Source of the DNA: Bacillota bacterium
Lineage (GTDB): Bacteria; Bacillota; Clostridia; Christensenellales; Aristaeellaceae
Direction: 5' to 3'
DNA length: 64,000 nt
Assembly: GCA_023421395.1 (NCBI GenBank)
Contig: JAEZTL010000054.1
Coordinates: 34,019 to 98,018, forward strand
Below the pieces are notes generated by a model. It was not told where the DNA came from. It saw only the letters and a list, made by a program, of their open reading frames with translations, and ran no database searches. Position numbers and translations under genes: made by a program. The first letter of the stretch is position 1. Each line of letters starts with the position of its first letter. Of the stretch, positions 48,600 to 56,725 are shown one piece after another.

Positions 48600-50222
48600 T
48601 CAGTTTTTCGCGAGTTCCCTCCATTGCCGGGCGATCTCGTCGTACTGGCGGTTGAGTTCCTCCGGGTTGTCGCCCTTTTTGGGCTTCGAAAGCCGCGCCG
48701 ACAGCTCCGCCATGCGCATCTCGAGGATCGTCCGGTCAGGCGCGCCGATGCCGGGCGCGTTCTTCCGGGCGCTCCATTCCGCCATTGTCCCCTCGAAGGA
48801 ATGGATCCGCCCGTTTTCAAAGCGCACAAGCCGCGTCGCCACCTGCTCGACGAAGCGCCGGTCATGGCTGACAAAGAGCAGCGTGCCGCCATAGTCGGCC
48901 AGTACGTCCCCCAGCGCCTCCAGTGAAAACACATCCAGGTGATTGGTGGGTTCGTCCAGCACGAGAAAATTCGCGTCCGACGCCATGAGTCTGGTCAGCA
49001 TCACCTTGACCCGCTCGCCGCCAGACAGGCTGCCCGCGGGCTTTAGCGCCGCGTCGCCTCGGATGCCCAGCCGCGCCAGCATCGTGCGCACCGCGCTCTC
49101 CGGCTGCACGGAGGCGCTCATCGCGTTTTCCAGCGCACTTTTCGCGTCTTCCAGCGCGCGCATATCCTGGTCCAGCGTGCCGACCCGGACGCCGGGGCTG
49201 ACAGTAACGCCCTCTCCCGCGAGCAGCGCGCGGATTAACGTGGTCTTGCCGCAGCCGTTTGGGCCCAGCAGCGCCGTGCGGGAGAAGGTGGGCACGCGGA
49301 AATCCGCGCCCCGCAGCAGGATTTTCTCCCCGGCGCGCAGCGTGAGGCCCCGTGCCTCGGCCGCCACGCGGCTTACGATGCCGGCTGCGCCGATCTCCAT
49401 CCGGATCTCCGGATCTTCCCGGGGACGCCGCACTTCCGGCAGTTTCTCGAGGCGGCTCTCCAGCGCCTTGCGCGCCTGGTGGTGACGCTTCTGGGAGGCC
49501 GACACCGCGCGCTTGTGCAGCCGGGCCTCGCTGTTTCCCATACGGCTGGGCAAATGCACCTGAGACGCGCGCTCCACCTTCTGCTGCGCCGATTTCCGAA
49601 GCCGCGCCTGTTCGGCGCGGTACTGATCGTACTCAAACCGTTCGAAAGCGCGCCGCCTCTCCCGTTCAGCCCGGTAAGCCGAATAGTTGCCGGGATACAG
49701 CGTGAGGGCCCCGTTTTCCAGCTCCGCGACCACGTGCACCACATCGTCGAGCAGCGCCCGGTCGTGACTGACCAGGATCAGCGCGCCGTCAAAGGCGTCG
49801 AGCGCACCGGTCAGAAGGCGGATTCCCTCCTCGTCGAGATCACTGGTGGGTTCGTCCGCCAGGAGTACCCGCGCGCCCTTTGAAAGCGCCGCGGCGATGC
49901 GCCGGCGGGTCTCCTCGCCGCCGGACAGGTTCTCCCCCGCCTCCGGCGCGCGAAAGCGGCTTTTGTACTCCGCGCTGGCGGGACCCGGCTCGCCCCGCGC
50001 GTCCTGACGGATGACCGCCACGGGCGCGAGCGATCGCACGGCCCCCTCGTCCGGTGTCATCGCGCCGGACAGTACGCTGATGAGCGTCGTCTTGCCCGCG
50101 CCGTTTTCGCCCACCAGGCCGATGCGGTCTCCGTCGTAAAGTTCCAGCCTGTCGATGTTTAGAATCGTCCTTGGCCCGAAGCGGACCTTGATCCCCTCGG
50201 CCGCAAGCAACATTTTCCGCAT
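48600..50222 (-). CDS. ABC-F ribosome-protection-type ATPase
   Basis: 540-aa soluble protein with two ABC domains and no membrane part. Domain 1 has GENGAGKTT, LSGGEETRRR and LLADEPTSDLDEEG; domain 2 has GPNGCGKTT, LSGGERVKVMLTRL and LVLDEPTNHLD. Between them is a long, very basic linker (about 100 residues, rich in Arg/Lys, with RKSAQQKVERASQVHLPSRMG) like the arm that antibiotic-resistance ABC-F proteins insert toward the ribosomal P site and drug pocket. The ATG at 50222 is seven bases after a GGAGG that forms the 3' arm of a terminator; an in-frame ATG at 50213 is a possible alternative. The leader suggests induction by ribosome-targeting antibiotics. Drug range is unknown. Confidence 0.88.
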   Translation of the reverse strand: MRKMLLAAEGIKVRFGPRTILNIDRLELYDGDRIGLVGENGAGKTTLISVLSGAMTPDEGAVRSLAPVAVIRQDARGEPGPASAEYKSRFRAPEAGENLSGGEETRRRIAAALSKGARVLLADEPTSDLDEEGIRLLTGALDAFDGALILVSHDRALLDDVVHVVAELENGALTLYPGNYSAYRAERERRRAFERFEYDQYRAEQARLRKSAQQKVERASQVHLPSRMGNSEARLHKRAVSASQKRHHQARKALESRLEKLPEVRRPREDPEIRMEIGAAGIVSRVAAEARGLTLRAGEKILLRGADFRVPTFSRTALLGPNGCGKTTLIRALLAGEGVTVSPGVRVGTLDQDMRALEDAKSALENAMSASVQPESAVRTMLARLGIRGDAALKPAGSLSGGERVKVMLTRLMASDANFLVLDEPTNHLDVFSLEALGDVLADYGGTLLFVSHDRRFVEQVATRLVRFENGRIHSFEGTMAEWSARKNAPGIGAPDRTILEMRMAELSARLSKPKKGDNPEELNRQYDEIARQWRELAKN

Positions 50223-50251
50223 AAAAAAACCTCCCGGCGCACACCGGGAGG
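50223..50251 (-). terminator. Attenuator terminator that also hides the ABC-F ribosome site
   Basis: Stem CCTCCCGG / CCGGGAGG, 6-base loop, then seven Ts immediately followed by the ATG of the ABC-F gene. The 3' arm supplies the only Shine-Dalgarno of the gene, so the hairpin would block both transcription and translation. Confidence 0.88.
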
Positions 50252-50334
50252 GTCGCAAACAAAGGCCTATACATAGCCCGCGACTCATTCCGGCAGCGCA
50301 AAATGACGCCCATCGGGCGCGACGCCTGTCGAAA

Positions 50335-50352
50335 TCAGCCGCGAATCTTCAT
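50335..50352 (-). CDS. Upstream ORF 2 (MKIRG) in the ABC-F leader
   Basis: Six codons, ATG to TGA, whose ATG overlaps the stop of uORF 1 in an ATGA arrangement, so it would be read by re-initiating ribosomes. It has no Shine-Dalgarno of its own at the normal distance. Probably a regulatory leader peptide, if translated at all. Confidence 0.45.
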   Translation of the reverse strand: MKIRG

Positions 50353-50360
50353 CCGGTCAA
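50349..50360 (-). CDS. Upstream ORF 1 (three codons, M-T-G) in the ABC-F leader
   Basis: TTG ACC GGA TGA, with a strong Shine-Dalgarno AGGAAAGGA (50376-50368) seven bases ahead and only about 22 bases from the predicted transcript start. A very short uORF near the 5' end is what ribosome-stalling attenuators of ABC-F genes show in other Firmicutes. Confidence 0.55.
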   Translation of the reverse strand: MTG

Positions 50361-50388
50361 AGTACCGTCCTTTCCTGAACTCACCCGC

Positions 50389-50417
50389 ATTATACTACGC
50401 ATCGTAACGGCTGTCAA
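50389..50417 (-). promoter_or_regulatory. Sigma-A promoter of the ABC-F gene
   Basis: On the minus strand TTGACA (50417-50412), 17-base spacer, TATAAT (50394-50389), within the last codons and stop of the CDF gene. The leader is about 160 bases. Confidence 0.88.
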
Positions 50418-51567
50418 CCTGCACCACCAATTGATAGCTGGGATCGATGGCCTTTGCCGCGAGGTCGATCTCCTCCAGCGCATGGACGCGCTCCCCCTCG
50501 GGCATGTCGCCGGGCACCGCCAGGTCGAAATTCACCCGGACGCGCCCGTCCTCCCGCGCCACGCGGAAGTCGTGCAGCGTGAAGCGGGGGTTGACGGCGG
50601 TAATCACCTTCTCCATTTGCGCCTTGGCGGCGTTGGTCTCGTCGCAGTTGACCGGTACCGGGTCCATGTGGATCACCACCGGCACGCCCAGTTCCCTGAG
50701 GATGCGCCGCTCGGCGGCATCGATGGCTTCGTGGATCTTTCGGACGCCGGCGGCCTCGTCCACCTCCGCGTGCACGGAGGCCATCTGCCGCCCCGGGCCG
50801 TAGTCGTGCACGATCAGATCGTGGACGCCCAGAATGCCCTCCGCCGACAGCACGCGCTCGGCGATGCTGCGTTCAAGCGCCGGGTCTCCCTTTCCACCCA
50901 AGAGCAGCGACGCGACCTCCCGCGCGATCCTGACGCCGCCCCAGAAGATGAAGAGGGAAACCATAATGCCCGCCGGCGCGTCCAGGTTCCAGCCGTATCG
51001 CGTGCTGGCAAAGGCGCTTGCGAGGATCAGCGACGTGACGATCACATCGTTCAGGCTGTCGGCCGCGGCCGCGGTCAGCACGCTGGAATCGATGCGCCGG
51101 CCCAGCGCCCGGTTGTAGCCGAACATCGCCAGCTTGATCGCGATCGAAGCCGCCAGCACAGCGAGCATCGGCAGACTGACCGCAACCGGTTCAGGCGCGA
51201 TCAGCTTCGCCACGGATTCCTTGAGCAGTTCGAAAGCCACCAGCAGGATCATCATCGCGACGATCAGCGCGCTGACATACTCCGCGCGCCCATGGCCGAA
51301 GGGGTGTTCGCGGTCGGGCCGGCGGGCGGCCAGGCGCATGCCGATCAGCGCCACCAGCGACGAACCGGTGTCGGAGATGTTGTTGAACGCATCGGACAGG
51401 ATCGCCACCGAACCGGACAGGATGCCGATGGTCAGCTTCGCCGCGAATAGCAGAAGGTTCAGCGCGATGCCAAGCACACCCGCGACCATGCCCACCCTGG
51501 CCCGGGCCGAAGTATCCCTGGGGTCCGACCAGCCCGGCGCGAGCCGCTCCAGCAGAGAATCGATCAA
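50395..51567 (-). CDS. Cation diffusion facilitator (zinc/iron/manganese efflux)
   Basis: 390-aa membrane antiporter of the CDF family. Six membrane segments; the metal site is seen as ILSDAFNNISDTGSS in helix 2 and AAADSLNDVIVT in helix 5, and HPFGHGRAEYVSAL is the family loop. The C-terminal cytoplasmic domain is longer than the usual single ferredoxin-like fold and appears to have a second repeat (VVIHMDPVPVNCDE; FTLHDFRVAREDGRVRVNFDLAVP). The start is TTG at 51567 with AAGGGAGG seven bases ahead; no ATG fits. The promoter overlaps that of divergent metY, and an inverted repeat lies in its leader (51608-51623). Confidence 0.9.
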   Translation of the reverse strand: MIDSLLERLAPGWSDPRDTSARARVGMVAGVLGIALNLLLFAAKLTIGILSGSVAILSDAFNNISDTGSSLVALIGMRLAARRPDREHPFGHGRAEYVSALIVAMMILLVAFELLKESVAKLIAPEPVAVSLPMLAVLAASIAIKLAMFGYNRALGRRIDSSVLTAAAADSLNDVIVTSLILASAFASTRYGWNLDAPAGIMVSLFIFWGGVRIAREVASLLLGGKGDPALERSIAERVLSAEGILGVHDLIVHDYGPGRQMASVHAEVDEAAGVRKIHEAIDAAERRILRELGVPVVIHMDPVPVNCDETNAAKAQMEKVITAVNPRFTLHDFRVAREDGRVRVNFDLAVPGDMPEGERVHALEEIDLAAKAIDPSYQLVVQVDSRYDA

Positions 51568-51607
51568 GCGCGTGCCTCCCTTTTTCACCGCCTTCCGGCG
51601 GTTTGCG

Positions 51608-51623
51608 CATACTGTAATGTATG
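51608..51623. promoter_or_regulatory. Inverted repeat in the CDF leader
   Basis: CATAC - TGTAAT - GTATG, between the expected transcript start and the ribosome site of the CDF gene. It could be a metal-regulator operator; the family is not recognised. Confidence 0.4.
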
Positions 51624-51634
51624 AAATAGTTTTG

Positions 51635-51663
51635 ATTATAAGACCGCTATCCCGCGTTGTCAA
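51635..51663 (-). promoter_or_regulatory. Sigma-A promoter of the CDF gene
   Basis: On the minus strand TTGACA (51663-51658), 17-base spacer, TATAAT (51640-51635): full consensus. Confidence 0.88.
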
Positions 51664-51685
51664 GCGCGGCGGGATTTGGTATAAT
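51657..51685 (+). promoter_or_regulatory. Sigma-A promoter of metY
   Basis: TTGTCA (51657-51662), 17-base spacer, TATAAT (51680-51685) preceded by TGG (extended -10). The -35 overlaps that of the divergent CDF promoter by five bases. The leader is about 25 bases, too short for a SAM riboswitch. Confidence 0.85.
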
Positions 51686-51716
51686 GCCGGTAACGCCGCG
51701 AAAGGGGATTATTCAC

Positions 51717-53003
51717 ATGTCGCTGAAAAACCCGCGCTTTGACACGCTCCAGGCCCACGCCGGGCAGATCCCGGACCCCGCCACCAAATCCCGTGCGGTG
51801 CCGATCTACATGACCACCTCCTACACCTTCGACAGCGTCCACGACGCGGCCCAGGTGTTCGCGCTGGAAAAAGAGGGCAACATCTACACCCGAATCATGA
51901 ACCCCACCACGGACGTGCTGGAAAAGCGGCTGGCGGCGCTGGAAAGCGGCGCGGCCGGGCTGGCGTTTGCGTCAGGCATGGCGGCCATCTCCGCGGCCAT
52001 CCTCAACGTGGCGGTCGCGGGGGATGAAATCCTTTCCGCCCAGTCGCTCTACGGCGGCACCTACACGCTGTTTTCACGGCGGCTCCCGGAGCGCTACGGC
52101 ATTAAGGTGCGCCTTTTTGACGCAGACGATATCGCCGGCATGGAGGCCGCAGTCAACGAAAAGACCCGCGCGCTCTACTTTGAGACCATCGGAAACCCCG
52201 GCATGAACGTTCCGGATTTCCGGGCGCTCGTGGATATGGCCCACCGGCACGGCCTGCCGGTGATCGTGGACAACACCTTTGCCTCCCCCTACCTCGTCAA
52301 CCTCCGGGATCTTGGCGTGGATGTGGTGGTGCATTCGCTGACCAAGTACGTGGGCGGTCACGGCGCGGCCATCGGCGGCGCGATCATCGATAACGGCATC
52401 TTCCCCTGGAAAGGCAACCCCCGCTTCGCGGACTTCAACCAGCCCGACGAGAGCTACCACGGCATGGTGTACGCGGACACGCCGGCGCCCTTCGCCACCA
52501 AGGCCCGGGTTCAGGGCCTTCGGGATGTGGGGGCCTGCCTGAGCCCCTTCAACGCGTTTCTCCTGCTGCTCGGGCTTGAGACGCTGTCCCTTCGCGTCGA
52601 GCGCCATTGCCGCAACGCCGAAAAAATTGCCGCCTTTCTGGCGGCCCATCCTGCAGTCTCGTGGGTCAACTACCCCGGCCTTCCGGGGGACAAGTACTTT
52701 GCGCGCAAGCAGCAGTACCTGCCCCGCGGTGCGGGCGGCATCCTGACCTTCGGCATCCGGGGCGGCTATCAGGCGGGCGTGAAGTTCATCGAGGCGCTGA
52801 CCATCTTCAGCCACCTGGCCAACGTGGCCGACGCGAAATCCCTCATCATCCATCCCGCCTCCACCACCCACGGTCAGTTGAGCGAGGAGGAACTGCTCCA
52901 GGCCGGCGTGCCCGCGGACATGATCCGCGTATCGGTGGGGTTGGAGGACGCCGGAGACCTGATCGAGGACCTCGAAACGGCGCTGGCCGCCTCGCAGCGT
53001 TAG
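51717..53003 (+). CDS. metY: O-acetylhomoserine sulfhydrylase / aminocarboxypropyltransferase
   Basis: 428-aa PLP enzyme that makes homocysteine from O-acetylhomoserine and sulfide. The opening RFDTLQAHAGQIPDPATKSRAVPIYMTTSYTFDS and the length of about 430 residues distinguish MetY from the shorter MetB/MetC group. Cofactor sites: ASGMAAISAAILN, VDNTFASPYLVN, and the Schiff-base lysine in HSLTKYVGGHGAAIGG. The start at 51717 has AAAGGGGA eight to nine bases ahead. It is followed one base later by a kinase-like gene and so shares its transcript. With metNIQ it covers methionine supply by both uptake and synthesis. Confidence 0.93.
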   Translation: MSLKNPRFDTLQAHAGQIPDPATKSRAVPIYMTTSYTFDSVHDAAQVFALEKEGNIYTRIMNPTTDVLEKRLAALESGAAGLAFASGMAAISAAILNVAVAGDEILSAQSLYGGTYTLFSRRLPERYGIKVRLFDADDIAGMEAAVNEKTRALYFETIGNPGMNVPDFRALVDMAHRHGLPVIVDNTFASPYLVNLRDLGVDVVVHSLTKYVGGHGAAIGGAIIDNGIFPWKGNPRFADFNQPDESYHGMVYADTPAPFATKARVQGLRDVGACLSPFNAFLLLLGLETLSLRVERHCRNAEKIAAFLAAHPAVSWVNYPGLPGDKYFARKQQYLPRGAGGILTFGIRGGYQAGVKFIEALTIFSHLANVADAKSLIIHPASTTHGQLSEEELLQAGVPADMIRVSVGLEDAGDLIEDLETALAASQR

Positions 53004-53004
53004 T

Positions 53005-54111
53005 ATGGTTTACAACCAGATCAAGCACGTGCTGCCGGAATTTGGCTTCGAAGGCAGGTACCTGTCCGCGGAGGAGCTGCACTCCGGCAACATCAACAAT
53101 ACCTACCATCTGGTGTACCTCGCCCAGAGCCGCGAGGTACACTACACGCTGCAACACATCAACTCCTATGTGTTCAAGGAGCCCGCCAAGGTGATGCGCA
53201 ACATCGAGCGGGTGACGGGCCACCTGCGCGGGCGCCTCGAGGCCGAGAGCATGGATCCCAAGCGCCATGTGCTGGAGTTGGTGGGCCTGCGGGACGGCGG
53301 TACGCTGTTCAAGGACAGCGAGGGCGGCTTCTGGCGCGCCTACCACTTCATTGAAAACGCCACCGCCTACGACCGGGTGGAAAAACCGCGCCAGTTCTTC
53401 GAGGCCGGCCGCGGTTTTGGCATGTTCCAACGGCGGCTGTTCGATTTCCCCGCCGGGGAGCTTTTCGAGACCATTCCCAACTTTCACAACACCACGCGGC
53501 GCTTTTACGCCTTCGTCCAGTCCGTGGCGGACGACCGGGCGGGGCGGGTGAGCGAGCTGGAGGACGAGATCGAGTTTTTCTTCGAACGCCGCAGGATGAT
53601 GGGCCAGATCGTGAAAAAACTCTCCGACGGCTCGCTGCCGATCCGGGTCACCCACAACGATACCAAAGTCAACAACGTGATGATCGACGACCGGACGGGC
53701 GAGGCCATCTGCGTGATCGATCTCGATACGGTGATGCCCGGCTCCTCCCTCTACGATTACGGCGACGCGATCCGCTTCGGCGCGTCCACCGCCGCGGAGG
53801 ACGAACCGGACGCGGACAGGGTCTCGCTGGATATGGAGATGTTCGAGCTGTTTACCCGCGGCTTCTTCCAGGAGACGAAGGGTTTTCTGACCAGAGCGGA
53901 ACTGACGCTCATGCCGCTTGGCGCGAAGGTGATGACCTGTGAACTGGCCATGCGCTTTCTCACCGATTATATCGACGGCGATCTGTATTTCAAGGTCAAT
54001 TCCCCGGAACACAACCTCGTCCGCGCCCGCGCGCAGATGAAACTGCTCACCGACATCGAAAAAAAGTACGACCGGATGATGGACTTCGCGGCGCGCCTGG
54101 CGGCGGACTGA
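53005..54111 (+). CDS. APH-fold phosphotransferase, N-acetylhexosamine 1-kinase-like
   Basis: 368-aa small-molecule kinase of the aminoglycoside-phosphotransferase fold. The Brenner motif is THNDTKVNNVMID (catalytic Asp and metal-binding Asn) and the DFG-equivalent is CVIDLDTVMPGSSLYDYGDAIRFGA. This pattern matches NahK-type kinases that phosphorylate GlcNAc/GalNAc at C1, and N-terminal SGNINNTYHLVY is also NahK-like. The ATG starts one base after the metY stop without a clear ribosome site, so it depends on coupling. Its link with metY is unexplained; the two GH3 hexosaminidases in the window would release possible substrates. Confidence 0.8.
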   Translation: MVYNQIKHVLPEFGFEGRYLSAEELHSGNINNTYHLVYLAQSREVHYTLQHINSYVFKEPAKVMRNIERVTGHLRGRLEAESMDPKRHVLELVGLRDGGTLFKDSEGGFWRAYHFIENATAYDRVEKPRQFFEAGRGFGMFQRRLFDFPAGELFETIPNFHNTTRRFYAFVQSVADDRAGRVSELEDEIEFFFERRRMMGQIVKKLSDGSLPIRVTHNDTKVNNVMIDDRTGEAICVIDLDTVMPGSSLYDYGDAIRFGASTAAEDEPDADRVSLDMEMFELFTRGFFQETKGFLTRAELTLMPLGAKVMTCELAMRFLTDYIDGDLYFKVNSPEHNLVRARAQMKLLTDIEKKYDRMMDFAARLAAD

Positions 54112-54185
54112 GCCGCGCGGGATACGCCACCCCGGAGCGCCTGAAAAACACGCCCCACAATTTCAGCCGGTTTCAGCGCCATTCC

Positions 54186-54216
54186 GAAGCGCCCGCGCCA
54201 AACGCGCAGGCGCTTC
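54186..54216. terminator. Hairpin after the kinase-like gene
   Basis: GAAGCGCC (54186-54193) / GGCGCTTC (54209-54216) with extra G-C pairs inside, followed by GCCCTTT. A weak terminator candidate about 75 bases past the stop. Confidence 0.45.
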
Positions 54217-54239
54217 GCCCTTTCGCGCGCGCCGCCGCG

Positions 54240-54287
54240 CGACAAATCGAATACGCTCGAAATATATACCATAAGAATTATTTGTCG
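54240..54287. repeat. Inverted repeat upstream of the cas promoter
   Basis: CGACAAAT (54240-54247) and ATTTGTCG (54280-54287), 32 bases apart, in an AT-rich island (about 54240-54370) that contrasts with the GC-rich flanks. It lies just upstream of the cas3 promoter and could bind a regulator. Confidence 0.55.
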
Positions 54288-54318
54288 AATTTTTCTCCAT
54301 TCATCATCCATTTATGCA

Positions 54319-54347
54319 TTGAATTTACAAAAAATGTGTGCTATGCT
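54319..54347 (+). promoter_or_regulatory. Promoter of the cas operon
   Basis: TTGAAT (54319-54324), 17-base spacer, TATGCT (54342-54347), about 37 bases ahead of cas3. All seven cas genes follow with tiny gaps or overlaps and no further promoter. Confidence 0.65.
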
Positions 54348-54383
54348 AAAGTAACGATTCACGATCGATAAAGGAGACACACC

Positions 54384-56711
54384 ATGTTCGCGCGCGTCCG
54401 CCCGTCCGACCGCGAGAGGCAGACCCTCGCCGATCACATCCGCGCCGTGGAGCGCCTGGCCGGCGCGGCGCTCAAGCCCGTGGGGCTCGAGCGAACGGGC
54501 CAGCTCGCGGCGCTGCTTCACGATATGGGCAAGGCGACGGCTTCGTGGCAGGCCTTTCTCGATTGGGCGGCCGCTCATCCCGACGAAAAAAAGAACGGCC
54601 CCTCCCACGCCGCCGCCGGCGCGGTCTTCGCCCATGACCGCTGGTTTGGCGGAAACATCTGGCAACGGCTGACCGCGCAGGTCGTCTCCCTGGTGGCATA
54701 CGGCCATCACGCGGGGCTGCCGGACTGCCTGGACTTAAACGGCGAATCCCGCTATCTGCCGATCCTGGAGCAGGCAAGGCGGGAAGAGCTGCACTATGAC
54801 GAAGCCGTAGAAAACTTCCTTCGGGCGGTCGCGCGCGCGGAAGAACTGGATACCCTCTTCGACGCGGCCTGCGGCGAGCTGCGCGCCTTTTTGCAGGGAC
54901 CCGGCCGGTCCGTGCCGCTATCCGATCCGGGGCTATTGGCGCGTTTGATCCTCGGCGCGGTGGTGGACGCCGACCGCTGGGATTCCGCCGCCTTTGAGCG
55001 GGGTGTTTTGCCGGAGATGCCCGTCGCCACGCCGCCGGACTGGGATGCGCTGCTGAAGCGGCTCGAAACCCACATCGAGAAATTCCCCAAGGACGCGCCT
55101 CTGGCGGAAATCCGCGCGGAGATCTCGCGCGCCTGCCTTCTGGGCGCGAAGTCGCCCCGCGGCATCTTCCGGCTGACCGTCCCCACCGGCGGCGGCAAGA
55201 CGCTTTCCAGCCTGCGCTTCGCGCTGGCCCACGCCGCCCTTCACGGCCACCGGCGCATTTTCTACGTGATCCCCTTCAACACCATTCTGGATCAGAACGC
55301 CGACGAGATCTCGCGGGCGCTTCATGGCTACCCCATCCTGGAACACCACAGCGGCGTGGCGCGGGACAGCGAGGAGGAATACGCCGCCCACCGCCGCCTG
55401 GCCGAGCGGTGGGACGAGGACATCATCCTGACCTCCATGGTGCAGTTTCTGAACGCGCTCTACCGGAAAGAGAATACCGACGCCCGCCGGATGCGCGCGC
55501 TGGCAAACGCCGTGATCGTCTTCGACGAGATTCAGGCGCTGCCGATGCGGTGCACCGTGCTCTTTGAGCGGGCGGTGCGCTTTCTGACGGCGTACTGCGG
55601 CTGCACGGCGCTGATCATGACCGCGACACAGCCCCTGCTGGAATTGCCCGGCCGGGATCTGATGGACGACGTGCCGAAGCTCTTCCGGGACCTCCGGCGC
55701 GTGGAATACAGGGATGAATCGCTCCGGCCGCGAAACGACGACGAGGCCGCGGAGGGCCTTCTGTCGCTGCTTGACGCCCATCGCTCGCTCATGGCGGTGG
55801 TCAACACCAAGGCCGAGGCCCAAAACCTTTATGACAAGGTTCGCAAAAGCGCGCCCGGCGTGTATTGCGCCCACCTGAGCACCTTTATGTGCCCGGAGCA
55901 CCGCCGGGCGGTACTGGGCGAGGTCAAGGCGCGCCTAAAGGACGGGCGGCGGGTATTTCTCGCCTCCACGGCGCTGATCGAGGCGGGCATCAACGTCAGC
56001 TTTCCCGCGGTGGTACGCTCGCTGGCGGGGCTGCCAAGCATCCTCCAGGCGGGGGGCCGCTGCAACCGGAACGGGGAAGCGGACTGCGGTACCGTCTACA
56101 TTTGGAACCTCGCCGAGGAATCCCTGTCCCGTCTCCGGGACGTTCGGATGGGCCGGAAGATCAGCAGTGAAATCCTGAACCACCTGGCGAAGCACCCCGG
56201 CGACATCGGCGATCCGGCGGTCATCGCCCGCTATTTTGCCAAGGAGCGTAAGGATTTCGGGTCGGAGCTGCCCTTCCCCTACGCGCGGGACACGTGGACG
56301 TCCACCCTCGCCGACATGCTTTCGGCGAATGAAAAATGCAGGATCGAGGCCATAAAAAAGGCGGAGAAGCCGCTGGACCGGCTCTTTCTTGCGCAGAGCT
56401 TCCGCACCGCGGGCGAGGCGTTTCACGTCATCGACGAGGCGACCACCGGCATTCTCACCCCCTACGGCGAGGGGGAAGAAATTATCCTCGATCTCGCGGG
56501 CCGGCACGGCATGAAGGACGAAATCCTTTTACTGCGCCGGGCGCAGCGCTTCAGCGTCAGCGTGTTTCAGCAGAGGTTTCGGAAGCTGGAAGAACTGGGC
56601 GCGCTGACGCCGGTCGGTGAAACCGGCGCGGCGGCACTGAAAAAGGAGTTCTATGACGACAGCACCGGCGTGCGCCTCGAGCCCGGGGCGCTTGAATTTC
56701 TCTACAACTGA
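54384..56711 (+). CDS. cas3: CRISPR helicase-nuclease Cas3 (type I-C)
   Basis: Target-degrading enzyme recruited by Cascade. It is 775 aa: an N-terminal HD nuclease with H18, LLHDMGK (H46, D47), H75 in GPSHAAAGA and the HH pair at 109-110, then an SF2 helicase with Walker A TVPTGGGKT (266-274), the DExx box as DEIQ in VIVFDEIQALP, MTATQPL (motif III) and the C-terminal helicase motif QAGGRCNRNGE. The complete fusion and intact motifs argue for an active enzyme. AAGGAG lies ahead of the ATG. It is first in the operon. Confidence 0.96.
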   Translation: MFARVRPSDRERQTLADHIRAVERLAGAALKPVGLERTGQLAALLHDMGKATASWQAFLDWAAAHPDEKKNGPSHAAAGAVFAHDRWFGGNIWQRLTAQVVSLVAYGHHAGLPDCLDLNGESRYLPILEQARREELHYDEAVENFLRAVARAEELDTLFDAACGELRAFLQGPGRSVPLSDPGLLARLILGAVVDADRWDSAAFERGVLPEMPVATPPDWDALLKRLETHIEKFPKDAPLAEIRAEISRACLLGAKSPRGIFRLTVPTGGGKTLSSLRFALAHAALHGHRRIFYVIPFNTILDQNADEISRALHGYPILEHHSGVARDSEEEYAAHRRLAERWDEDIILTSMVQFLNALYRKENTDARRMRALANAVIVFDEIQALPMRCTVLFERAVRFLTAYCGCTALIMTATQPLLELPGRDLMDDVPKLFRDLRRVEYRDESLRPRNDDEAAEGLLSLLDAHRSLMAVVNTKAEAQNLYDKVRKSAPGVYCAHLSTFMCPEHRRAVLGEVKARLKDGRRVFLASTALIEAGINVSFPAVVRSLAGLPSILQAGGRCNRNGEADCGTVYIWNLAEESLSRLRDVRMGRKISSEILNHLAKHPGDIGDPAVIARYFAKERKDFGSELPFPYARDTWTSTLADMLSANEKCRIEAIKKAEKPLDRLFLAQSFRTAGEAFHVIDEATTGILTPYGEGEEIILDLAGRHGMKDEILLLRRAQRFSVSVFQQRFRKLEELGALTPVGETGAAALKKEFYDDSTGVRLEPGALEFLYN

Positions 56712-56725
56712 CGGGAGGTGGTCAA

